A stretch of DNA of 64,000 nucleotides, taken from assembly GCA_000383715.1 (NCBI GenBank), contig KB911851.1, positions 32,438 through 96,437 of the forward strand, written 5' to 3'. Below, in pieces: positions 9,670-18,099 of this stretch. The DNA comes from Verrucomicrobia bacterium SCGC AAA164-E04 (GTDB taxonomy: Bacteria; Verrucomicrobiota; Verrucomicrobiia; Limisphaerales; AAA164-E04). The notes below the pieces were generated by a model. The model ran no database searches. It was not told the origin of the DNA and saw only the letters and a program-made list of their open reading frames with translations. Every line of letters starts with the position of its first letter. Positions within the stretch are counted from its first letter, which is position 1. The position numbers and the translations under genes are program-made.

Positions 9670-11598
9670 ATGAACCACATCAGGGCCAAACGTGAAATTT
9701 CTTCAAGGAAGGCTGCTCGCCAGAGGTGGATGCCTTTTGCAATAAGCATATTGCTTCTGAGTTCTTTCTGGTGCTCCCATGCGGCATCTCAGCATCCAGA
9801 TAAAACTCAGGATACTCAAAGTGTTGAGTGGTGGTCGCTTCAACCGATTCGGCAGGTTGATTTACCTCCTTCAACTGAGAAAGCTCGAAACCCGATTGAT
9901 TATTTTGTCCACCAGCGATTGCGGCAACATGGACTTCAGTCTTCCATTGAAGCGGATCGATGGACCCTCATACGTAGATTGTATTTCGACTTAGTGGGTC
10001 TTCCTCCCTCGCCCCTTGATATTGATGCCTTTGTAACGGACGATTCTGACAGAGCTTATGAAAACCTCGTGGATCGTCTTTTGGCATCACCCCACTACGG
10101 GGAGCGCTGGGGACGTCACTGGCTTGATGCCGTTCATTTTGGGGAGAGTAACGGATTTGAATACAATCAACCGCGCAATCACGCGTGGCATTATCGCAAC
10201 TGGGTCATTGACGCCTTCAATCAGGACATGGCCTACGACAGGTTTGTCCGCCTGCAGATAGCGGGTGACATCATCGCCTCAGAAAAAGAAGGGATCGTCG
10301 CTACTGGATTTCTCGTCACCGGGCCCCATAACACCACAAAACCCTCAAACGATGTGATGCGTCTAACCATGCGTCAGGACGAGATGGAGGACATGGTGGC
10401 ATTAGTCGGGCAAACCTTTCTCGGACTCACGATCAATTGTGCACGTTGTCATGACCATAAATTTGATCCAATTTCGATGAAGGATTATTATGGCATAGCC
10501 TCTGCCCTGGCAGGTGTTGAATTCGGGGACCAAACTATCAACATGCCTGCTCCGGGAGTAGTCGAGGGGAATGCATCCAAGAGTGACGAGGGTGATTCAC
10601 TCAAGGTGTGGGCAGTCACTTCCATTGATCCCGGGAAGACGCATCTGCTCAAGCGGGGTAATGTTGAAAACAAGGGCGAGCTTGTCTCACCTCGTGGCAT
10701 TGCTGCTTTACGCATGCTGGACAGCGACTTCGGCTTGAATCCTGATTCAGACGGACGTCTTCGAAGGTTCAAGCTGGCTGAATGGATCAGCGGCGTGGAT
10801 AACCCTTTACTTGCTCGTGTTATGGTTAATCGAGTATGGAAGCATCATTTCGGACAGGGAATCGTTCTTACTCCCAACGATTTTGGTTACAGTGGTGGAC
10901 GTCCCAGCCACCCGGATTTGTTGGAATGGTTGTCGGACTATTTTAAAAAACATGATTGGCGTCTCAAACAGTTGCATCGCTTGATTGTTACCTCAGCGAC
11001 TTATCGCCAGAAATCATCCCCGAACGCTCATGCTGCTGCGGTTGATGCAGGGAACCGGTATCTCTGGCGTAAAAGCCCTTCTCGTCTGGAAGGTGAGATA
11101 CTGCGTGATACACTATTGGTGCTATCTGGAAAGTTGGATCCTAAATTCGGTGGGCGAGGTTATCGCGATATGCGTGAGTATAAGTTCAAGGGGTCGCACT
11201 TTTATGATGTTATTTCTCAGGACCACCCGGAGCAATTCCGGCGGACAATCTATCGCTTCAGTCCACGGGGTGCCATGCGTACTCTCCTGGATACCTTTGA
11301 CTGTCCAGATCCATCTGCCATTACCCCTCAGCGAGCTGTCACTACCACACCTCTGCAGTCTTTGGCGCTGATGAATAACGATTTCGTGGTCAATATGTCT
11401 CAAGCATTTGCCAGGCGCCTTGAAAGCCAAGCTGGGTTGAATGCTCAGCAGCAGGTATTTCTTGCATACCGGCTTGCGTATGGGCGCGGTGCGGAGGAAC
11501 AGGCCATGAAGATATCAGTGCCATTTATTGAAAAACACGGTCTTGCGGCCTGGTGCCGAGTCATCTTCAACAGCAATGAATTGCTTTATGTCAGATAG
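9670..11598 (+). CDS. DUF1549/DUF1553 (PSD1-type) exported protein
   Basis: 642 residues, the shortest of the three paralogues here. The N-terminus has a basic stretch and a hydrophobic segment ending S-H-A-A-S, a signal peptide. DUF1549 (R-R-L-Y-F-D-L-V-G-L-P-P-S-P, H-Y-G-E-R-W-G-R-H-W, C-A-R-C-H-D-H-K) joins DUF1553 (L-L-K-R-G-N, A-R-V-M-V-N-R-V-W-K-H-H-F) through a linker of only about 60 residues, so it has no sugar-binding-like insert. It ends L-L-Y-V-R, and the last 11 bases overlap the next gene. The start is 137 bp from the divergent gene ending at 9532, so that interval should carry both promoters. Confidence 0.9.
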   Translation: MNHIRAKREISSRKAARQRWMPFAISILLLSSFWCSHAASQHPDKTQDTQSVEWWSLQPIRQVDLPPSTEKARNPIDYFVHQRLRQHGLQSSIEADRWTLIRRLYFDLVGLPPSPLDIDAFVTDDSDRAYENLVDRLLASPHYGERWGRHWLDAVHFGESNGFEYNQPRNHAWHYRNWVIDAFNQDMAYDRFVRLQIAGDIIASEKEGIVATGFLVTGPHNTTKPSNDVMRLTMRQDEMEDMVALVGQTFLGLTINCARCHDHKFDPISMKDYYGIASALAGVEFGDQTINMPAPGVVEGNASKSDEGDSLKVWAVTSIDPGKTHLLKRGNVENKGELVSPRGIAALRMLDSDFGLNPDSDGRLRRFKLAEWISGVDNPLLARVMVNRVWKHHFGQGIVLTPNDFGYSGGRPSHPDLLEWLSDYFKKHDWRLKQLHRLIVTSATYRQKSSPNAHAAAVDAGNRYLWRKSPSRLEGEILRDTLLVLSGKLDPKFGGRGYRDMREYKFKGSHFYDVISQDHPEQFRRTIYRFSPRGAMRTLLDTFDCPDPSAITPQRAVTTTPLQSLALMNNDFVVNMSQAFARRLESQAGLNAQQQVFLAYRLAYGRGAEEQAMKISVPFIEKHGLAAWCRVIFNSNELLYVR

Positions 11599-13012
11599 GA
11601 ATCAATTGTCTCGTCGTGAATGGTTGAGCTGGGCAACACATGGATTGGCTGGTGCGGCCTTGACTGATCTTTTCGCTGCTGATCGCCCGGTTTCAGCAGG
11701 AGGGGGAGTTGGGCTTCATCACCTTCCTCGTTCCAAACGTGTGATCCACATCTGCCTGATGGGGGGATTGAGTCACCTCGATTCCTTTGATTTCAAACCA
11801 GAGATTGCCAAATTTCACAATCAGTCGCTCCAGTATGATGAACGCCCTGCCACTTTCTTCAATCGCATAGGTTTGATTCGGAAAAATGATTGGGAATTCC
11901 AGCAACGCGGCAGAAGCGGTTTATGGATTTCAAATTTGTTTCCTCATATCGCTGGGGTTGCGGATGAATTGACGGTAATAAGGTCCATGGTTACTGATTC
12001 GGCCAACCACACTCCTGCGACCTTTCAGCAGAATTCTGGATTTCAGTTAAACGGTTTTCCGGTCATGGGTTCCTGGATATCCTATGGTCTGGGTATGGAT
12101 ACTGAAAATCTGCCGGCTTATGTAGTGCTCCCGGATGCCAGAGGCTATCCCGCTGGCGGCACGATTAATTGGTCAAACGGGTTCCTGCCCTCACTCCATC
12201 AGGGAGTGGCTTTTAATACCAAGGGAACGCCGATTCCTGATTTGTTTCCTCCATCGGGAATTTCACCCGAAACGGATGCGGCGTCCCGTCAACTGTTAAG
12301 GCAACTCAATGCTCAGGATATTAATCGTCATGGCCGGGAAGACGCCGTTATGGCCCGCGTGCGGAGTCATGAATTGGCTGCTCGCATGCAGTTAACTATT
12401 CCTGAAGTCACTGCCATCGACGGTGAATCTGAATCCACCCGCGAGATGTACGGATTGAACCAGGAACCGACAAGAGACTTTGGGAGAAATTGCCTGCTCT
12501 CACGCCGTTTGCTCGAAAGAGGGGTTCGTTTCATTCAGCTTATATCGGGTGGCTCCTTTGGCTCACCTCGCATCAACTGGGATGGTCACGAGGATATGAA
12601 GAAAAATCATTCCCGTGAAGCGCAACGAATTGATCAGCCCGTTGCCGCTTTGATCCGGGACCTTCGCCAACGGGGTATGTTGGACGATACTCTGGTTTTG
12701 TTTACCACGGAGTTTGGGAGAACTCCCTATACGCAATCGAATGATGATGAACTGGGGGCGGGAAGGGATCACAATATGTATGGTTTTTCACTCTGGATGG
12801 CCGGAGGTGGCCTGAAACCGGGCGTTGCGTACGGTTCCACAGATGAAATTGGATGGAAGACTGCAGAGAAACCAGTTTATTGGCATGACTTTCATGCGAC
12901 AGTCTTGCATTTACTGGGCCTTGATCATGAAAAATTGACCTTTTATCATAATGGTATCGAACGTCGTCTCACTAATGTGCACGGTGAGGTCCTGCGCGAG
13001 ATCATCGCTTAA
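11588..13012 (+). CDS. DUF1501 Tat-exported protein
   Basis: Third DUF1501 paralogue, 474 residues from the ATG at 11588. The frame is open to 11528, but 11588 is chosen because it gives the same M-S start and 11-bp overlap as the other two pairs and puts S-R-R-E-W-L, a Tat-like motif, near residue 8. Landmarks: I-C-L-M-G-G-L-S-H-L-D-S-F-D, R-E-M-Y-G-L, C-L-L-S-R-R-L-L-E-R-G-V-R-F, T-T-E-F-G-R-T-P, H-D-F-H-A-T-V-L-H-L-L-G-L-D. Family function is unknown. Confidence 0.9.
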   Translation: MSDRNQLSRREWLSWATHGLAGAALTDLFAADRPVSAGGGVGLHHLPRSKRVIHICLMGGLSHLDSFDFKPEIAKFHNQSLQYDERPATFFNRIGLIRKNDWEFQQRGRSGLWISNLFPHIAGVADELTVIRSMVTDSANHTPATFQQNSGFQLNGFPVMGSWISYGLGMDTENLPAYVVLPDARGYPAGGTINWSNGFLPSLHQGVAFNTKGTPIPDLFPPSGISPETDAASRQLLRQLNAQDINRHGREDAVMARVRSHELAARMQLTIPEVTAIDGESESTREMYGLNQEPTRDFGRNCLLSRRLLERGVRFIQLISGGSFGSPRINWDGHEDMKKNHSREAQRIDQPVAALIRDLRQRGMLDDTLVLFTTEFGRTPYTQSNDDELGAGRDHNMYGFSLWMAGGGLKPGVAYGSTDEIGWKTAEKPVYWHDFHATVLHLLGLDHEKLTFYHNGIERRLTNVHGEVLREIIA

Positions 13013-13050
13013 ACTGTTTTCGTGAGTCCTTTTCAAAATTGAGTTCATAC

Positions 13051-13857
13051 ATGTGCATGGAGCAAGAAAAGCTAAATGGTATGAGCACCGATAATTTGGC
13101 CCTGCGTCAACTGGAAGATTATGATCAGGGCAGACCAGGAACACTTTTTGCAGGTGGGATTGAATTAAGTGTTGATCAGGCTTATGCATTACAATCAGCT
13201 GTCGTTAACTTGAGATGCAAAAGGGGCGAAAAGGTGATTGGTTACAAGGTGGGTTGCACATCACCTGCGATCCGTTCTCAACTGGGTATCGATCATTGTA
13301 TCATGGGAAGGTTGTTCGAGTCGGAACAGTTTGTTTCTGGTGCAAGCGTTTCTGGTAAGGCCTATGCTGGGTTGGCTTGCGAGGGCGAGTTGGCCATTGA
13401 GTTATCCCGTCCACCAACTCCAAGGGATTTTCAAACGAAAGGTCTTCCTGATTGTGTGTCGCGTGTCTTTCCCGTAATTGAATTGCATCAATATGTGATT
13501 CGATCTCAAAAACCCGATGCGGCTGAGTTCATTGCAAACAATGCGTTGCATGCCGGGGTGGTTGCAGGGTCTGGGATAAAGGCTCTAGATCACGGAACCC
13601 CATCCCTTTCGCTTTACAAGGACGGCATATTGCTTGAAACATGTTCCAGCATCACATTGACTACAACCATTGCTTCCTCGTTACGATGGTTGATGCATCA
13701 CTTGAATGTCATGGGCATTGAGATGCGAGCTGGGCAAATGATTTTGACAGGTTCGGTTTTGGGATTGTTTTCGATCAAGGAAACTTGCTTCCTTCGTATG
13801 AAATCTCAACCCTTTGGTGAGGTCGAGGCTTTCATTGAATATGAGGACAAGGTCTGA
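13051..13857 (+). CDS. 2-keto-4-pentenoate hydratase-like enzyme (MhpD/FAH superfamily)
   Basis: About 265 residues, cytoplasmic (no signal). The family pattern is visible: G-Y-K-V-G-C-T-S near residue 65, then the acidic metal-binding E-G-E-L-A-I-E in the middle, F-P-V-I-E-L-H, and G-Q-M-I-L-T-G-S-V at the C-terminus. These enzymes add water to 2-oxo-4-enoate intermediates of catabolism using a divalent metal; relatives are decarboxylases. Start is uncertain: TTG 13039, ATG 13051, 13057 and 13081 are all in frame and none has a convincing ribosome binding site; homology begins after 13081. It has no pathway partners nearby: both neighbours are Tat-exported DUF proteins. Confidence 0.8.
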   Translation: MCMEQEKLNGMSTDNLALRQLEDYDQGRPGTLFAGGIELSVDQAYALQSAVVNLRCKRGEKVIGYKVGCTSPAIRSQLGIDHCIMGRLFESEQFVSGASVSGKAYAGLACEGELAIELSRPPTPRDFQTKGLPDCVSRVFPVIELHQYVIRSQKPDAAEFIANNALHAGVVAGSGIKALDHGTPSLSLYKDGILLETCSSITLTTTIASSLRWLMHHLNVMGIEMRAGQMILTGSVLGLFSIKETCFLRMKSQPFGEVEAFIEYEDKV

Positions 13858-13994
13858 ATTGGGGGCAGGGGATGTTTGTTCACTCCCAGCGCTGCGATTG
13901 TTGAGCTCTGTTGAAAAAGTCTTTAGTTTGATTTGTTTCCTGCACAATCGTGATCATATTTTAAGAAATACTTACAGCATGTTTTTGGATTACA

Positions 13995-15260
13995 ATGAAC
14001 TTGAAAGTCGATCGTAGGAAGTTTTTGAGAGGAACTGGAATTGGGTTGGCCCTTCCCTTGTTGGAGTCTTTCGAGACAGCAGCAATGAATGCCTCTTCTT
14101 CAGTTGAGCCTGTCAAGCGGCTTGTATGCATTGGTACTTACCTTGGCTTTCATCAGGCCGACTTTTTCCCAAAGCGTACTGGCAAATCCTATGAGATGCC
14201 TTTCGTGCTGGAGCCACTGACACCATTCAGGAATCAGTTCTCAATTTTTTCCGGTCTGGATCATCGAGGCCGAAATGGACATGAAGGCTGGAAAGCCTGG
14301 ATGAGTGGTTCTGCAACAGGCGCTGTCTCCATGGATCAATTGGTTGCGAGCCACGTTGGGCATCAAACACGATATGCATCCTTGCAACTCACCTGTGGTA
14401 CGCCTCCTGATGCAGCACGATTAAGTTTTACCAGGGAGGGTGTGGCTTTACCAATGATGGGTCGTCCAAGCGTACTCTATCAAACACTTTTTCGCTCTGA
14501 TAGCGACAAGTCCAGAATGGAATATGTATTGAGAGGCAATGGTAGCGTATTGGATGACTTGAAGGAAGATGCCAAATCAGTTCACCGACAAATTTCAAGG
14601 CGTGATCAACAGAAATTAGATGAATATTTGTCGTCTCTGAGGCAGGTGGAGAAAATACTTCAAAAACAGGAGGCCTGGTTGGAGAAACCATTTCCTGAAA
14701 CAGATTATGCATTGCCTCTTTTTGACCCGGTATCTCCTGATCAGTCTTTGGAATGCGAGTCCATCATGTATGATCTCATGGCCTTGGCCTTGAGCACGGA
14801 TTCGACGCGTGTGATGACTTTTCTTGTGCCAGGATGGAGTCAGGTTTTTGAAATTGAGGGGCAGCGACTGAGCGCAGGGTATCACGGTCTTTCACATCAC
14901 GGAAATGAAACAAAGAAAATTGCCGAATACAATCTTGTAGGCAGGGAGCACGTGCGGCGTTTTGCACGATTCCTTGAAACATTGGGGAACTGCAAAGATC
15001 ACCAAGATCGATCACTACTCGATTCCACAACCCTTGTTTACGGAAGCGGTATGGGGAATTCGAATACACATGATAATAGCAATTTACCCACACTGATAGC
15101 CGGGGGTGATTTCTCTCACGGTAATCACTGGGCCATCGACCGCACCTCGTCCAAGTCAAGGCTTCTAGGCGATTTAATGCTGACTCTGATGCAGAGGATG
15201 GGAATGGGGATTGATGCGTTTGCTGGCGCGCGCCACAATATGAATGAATGCTTAGTTTAG
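13995..15260 (+). CDS. DUF1552 Tat-exported protein
   Basis: 421 residues beginning M-N-L-K-V-D-R-R-K-F-L-R-G, a strong Tat motif, then a hydrophobic stretch ending near residue 30. Typical DUF1552 features follow: F-F-P-K-R-T-G-K near residue 55, L-E-P-L-T-P-F-R-N-Q-F, F-S-G-L-D-H-R-G, S-M-D-Q-L-V-A, and S-T-R-V-M-T-F-L-V-P-G-W with a closing G-S-G-M-G-N-S-N-T-H-D. The family belongs with DUF1501 and usually sits beside DUF1592-type cytochrome proteins, as here: the next gene begins 7 bp downstream. Biochemical role unknown. Confidence 0.9.
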   Translation: MNLKVDRRKFLRGTGIGLALPLLESFETAAMNASSSVEPVKRLVCIGTYLGFHQADFFPKRTGKSYEMPFVLEPLTPFRNQFSIFSGLDHRGRNGHEGWKAWMSGSATGAVSMDQLVASHVGHQTRYASLQLTCGTPPDAARLSFTREGVALPMMGRPSVLYQTLFRSDSDKSRMEYVLRGNGSVLDDLKEDAKSVHRQISRRDQQKLDEYLSSLRQVEKILQKQEAWLEKPFPETDYALPLFDPVSPDQSLECESIMYDLMALALSTDSTRVMTFLVPGWSQVFEIEGQRLSAGYHGLSHHGNETKKIAEYNLVGREHVRRFARFLETLGNCKDHQDRSLLDSTTLVYGSGMGNSNTHDNSNLPTLIAGGDFSHGNHWAIDRTSSKSRLLGDLMLTLMQRMGMGIDAFAGARHNMNECLV

Positions 15261-15267
15261 GCTTTTG

Positions 15268-17925
15268 ATGAAAATTTTCCATTGGTGCCACTCGATTTGG
15301 TTGTCCGCTATTGTTCTTTCAGCCGACACATTGCCTCGTTCAGTATCGACTTTCATCGGACAGCATTGTTTCGAGTGCCATGAGGGAAGTAATGATTCCC
15401 TGAAAGGTGATGTGGATCTTGGGCAAGCTTCCTTTGATTGGTCCTCCCCCGAAATCGTGGATTTGTGGACCACGATTCATGACGTCGTGGGTTCGAACGA
15501 CATGCCCCCAAACGATGCTGGATCTTTCCCAGGAACACAGGAGCGCGATGAATTTTTGGGGTGGTTGAAAGAAAAGCTTACTCGGCATGCGCCCGTCGGT
15601 GGAACTTTGCCAAGACGACTCAATCGGGTGGAATATGAAAATACCATCCGCGATTTGTTTGCTTACCCGGAATTTGAAGTGCCTCCCTCATTTCCCTCTG
15701 ACACTTCCAGACACGGATTTGATAATGTGGCGTCGGGGATGGTCCTGTCCCCCCCATTATTGGCTCAGTATCTTGAGATTGCGACTGCCATTGCGGACGA
15801 ATTTCTGCCTCAACCTATTTCCCTGCCCAAAGCGGAGCCTCTGGATTATTCCATTCCTATGTCTGAATTGAGTACAGATGCAGGGGGTGGAGGTAGGCAA
15901 ATGGGTAGTGTGTTCCGACTTGTTTCCTCTCGGAATATGGCGAGTGGAGCTGGTTGGACTTCTTCGTTTGAAGCGCCGGTGAGTGGCATTTATCGTGTTC
16001 AGATTGAAGCCAATACCTTTCAAAGTGATCGCATGTTTTATGATCAGAGAAAGGTGCCTTTCAAATTGGCAGTTTATGCAAGGCAGAACGGGGAACAAAA
16101 ATATGCACGATTTTCTGATCTAAGAAAAATCGGAGAATTTAAAGTTTCGACGGAACCCTCAGAAGGAGGCTTTGGAACTCTGGAAGCAGAACTTTTTCAG
16201 GGTGAGGTGTTGGGTTTTCGATGGGCGGATGGTCCGGTTTTTTCTGATCCCGGAAGAATCGATCTTTCGCATGATTTTATCGATGACCGTTTGTTGAATG
16301 ATCGCCCCTTTTACGCCGCAGCAATTGAATTGAACGGAGGAAAACGAGGTTCGACACAAACGGAATTTTATGAGGCGATTCGCACACTTATTGAAAGCGG
16401 TCAACTTGACTTAAGCAATCCTGATTTGGATAAGCCTCCGGCTGTTTATGGTGGTGGATTGTTTAATGGTCCGCACAATTGGTGTCAGTCTTACGCTCAT
16501 GAACAGATGTATCGCTTTGGTCCAGCACTGGATATTGTGCGTGTTTCCGTTAGTGGCCCGAGTCGCACCGTCAGCAGCCAAAAAGAGCGTGCCAGGATGG
16601 TCAGATCGAAAGCATTTTTGAACAGGCGGTCAGATGAAGTATCGGATCTGGTATTTACTGAAAGGTTTCTCAGAGGTTTTCTCTCAAAAGCATTCAGGCG
16701 ACCTGTAAGTTCATTACAGTTAGACAAATATTTAGATCTTGTCCGGGCACATCGGGAATCTTTTCCTGACAAGCGTATCGAAGATGCACTCCACCTCGTT
16801 ATCAGGAAAGCCCTTCTATCGTCACGCTTCCTGTTTCGTGAACTTGGATCAGGTAGTTTGGATGGTTTTGAATTAGCGAGTCGATTAAGCTATTTCCTAA
16901 CAAGCGCTCCTCCCGATGATCGACTAATCTCCTTGGCGGTAAAAGGTAAACTGTCGGACCCCATGACCTTGAAAAACGAAGCGCACCGTTTGTTGCGTCT
17001 GCCCCAGCGCAGAGCTTTCGTCCGTCACTTTACTGGTCAGTGGTTGGGCACAAGAAAGCTCACGGATATCATGCCTGATCCTCGATTGCTAAAGTTTTAT
17101 GGCCCTGACCGTCAGGCTATGATCAACGAAACCGAACTCTTTTTTGAGGAGATGTTGGTTGAGAATCACAGTCTGGAATATTTTATTGATCCGGGATTCA
17201 GTTTCCGAAACCAAAACCTCAATAAGATTTACGGAGGAGAGATCACCGGAAACAAGATGCAACGTGTGACTTTTCCGAAGGGAGGGAAACAAGGTGGTTT
17301 ACTTGGCTTGGCTTCCATCATGATGGCGACTGCAAATGGTGTGGATACGCACCCAGTGCATCGAGGGGTATGGTTGCTGGAAAATGTCCTTGGTCAACCG
17401 ACGCCGCCCCCACCAACTGATGTTCCTTCCGTGGCTCCGGATACAAGCGGTACGATAACGATGCGTGAAAAAATGTTGGCACATCAAGCCGATGCTTCCT
17501 GTGCTCGCTGTCATACAAAAATTGATCCGCTTGGCTTCGTGATGGAGCATTATGACCCAGTTGGACGCTGGCGTGAGTATTATCCGGTTTACACCGAGTT
17601 AGCCTCCGCGCCGTTGAAAGAAGAATTCTATGCCAGTCAGGGGGAGGGAACCCAGAAAGGAAGGCATATCGATACGAGGGCAGTGATGCCTGATGGAACG
17701 GTTTTAAAAGATGTCACGGATCTCAAAGCCTACCTGGTCACCCATATTGATTTATTTGTGGAATGTCTGGCTGAAAAGTTATTGATATACGGCACCGGTC
17801 GTCCGCTGAGTTTCGGTGACCAACGAATCGCCCGTGCATTGTCGCAACAGATTACAGGCAACAAACGCGGGTTTCAGGATATGATTGTTTCCGTGATTTT
17901 GAGTGATTCATTTCTTTCTCGTTAG
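15268..17925 (+). CDS. DUF1592-type planctomycete cytochrome C protein
   Basis: 885 residues from the ATG at 15268. A signal-like N-terminus is followed by C-F-E-C-H (residues 34-38), the PSCyt1-type haem site; then DUF1587 (R-L-N-R-V-E-Y-E-N-T-I-R-D-L-F near residue 115), a beta-rich module (about 230-360), DUF1595/DUF1592 (F-L-R-G-F-L-S-K-A-F-R-R-P, L-S-Y-F-L-T-S-A-P-P-D), DUF1588 with C-A-R-C-H-T-K-I-D-P-L-G-F near residue 745, and DUF1585 at the C-terminus (L-I-Y-G-T-G-R). Two CxxCH motifs predict covalent haem in an exported protein. It is co-transcribed with DUF1552 (7-bp gap). Electron-transfer function is inferred, not proven, for this family. Confidence 0.9.
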   Translation: MKIFHWCHSIWLSAIVLSADTLPRSVSTFIGQHCFECHEGSNDSLKGDVDLGQASFDWSSPEIVDLWTTIHDVVGSNDMPPNDAGSFPGTQERDEFLGWLKEKLTRHAPVGGTLPRRLNRVEYENTIRDLFAYPEFEVPPSFPSDTSRHGFDNVASGMVLSPPLLAQYLEIATAIADEFLPQPISLPKAEPLDYSIPMSELSTDAGGGGRQMGSVFRLVSSRNMASGAGWTSSFEAPVSGIYRVQIEANTFQSDRMFYDQRKVPFKLAVYARQNGEQKYARFSDLRKIGEFKVSTEPSEGGFGTLEAELFQGEVLGFRWADGPVFSDPGRIDLSHDFIDDRLLNDRPFYAAAIELNGGKRGSTQTEFYEAIRTLIESGQLDLSNPDLDKPPAVYGGGLFNGPHNWCQSYAHEQMYRFGPALDIVRVSVSGPSRTVSSQKERARMVRSKAFLNRRSDEVSDLVFTERFLRGFLSKAFRRPVSSLQLDKYLDLVRAHRESFPDKRIEDALHLVIRKALLSSRFLFRELGSGSLDGFELASRLSYFLTSAPPDDRLISLAVKGKLSDPMTLKNEAHRLLRLPQRRAFVRHFTGQWLGTRKLTDIMPDPRLLKFYGPDRQAMINETELFFEEMLVENHSLEYFIDPGFSFRNQNLNKIYGGEITGNKMQRVTFPKGGKQGGLLGLASIMMATANGVDTHPVHRGVWLLENVLGQPTPPPPTDVPSVAPDTSGTITMREKMLAHQADASCARCHTKIDPLGFVMEHYDPVGRWREYYPVYTELASAPLKEEFYASQGEGTQKGRHIDTRAVMPDGTVLKDVTDLKAYLVTHIDLFVECLAEKLLIYGTGRPLSFGDQRIARALSQQITGNKRGFQDMIVSVILSDSFLSR

Positions 17926-18099
17926 CATCATCCACTTCATTGCAGGGGAGGAATAAGTGCGGAATCCGTTTACCAAATGGATGGCTTCATTGAAAAAGTA
18001 TGGATCGAGACTTCAGTGCAAATTGTCTGGTCAGGTTTTCGGGCCATAATACGTTTTTTATTTGTGGTCTGTTCATTAATCAAGAAATTTTCAATAAGG

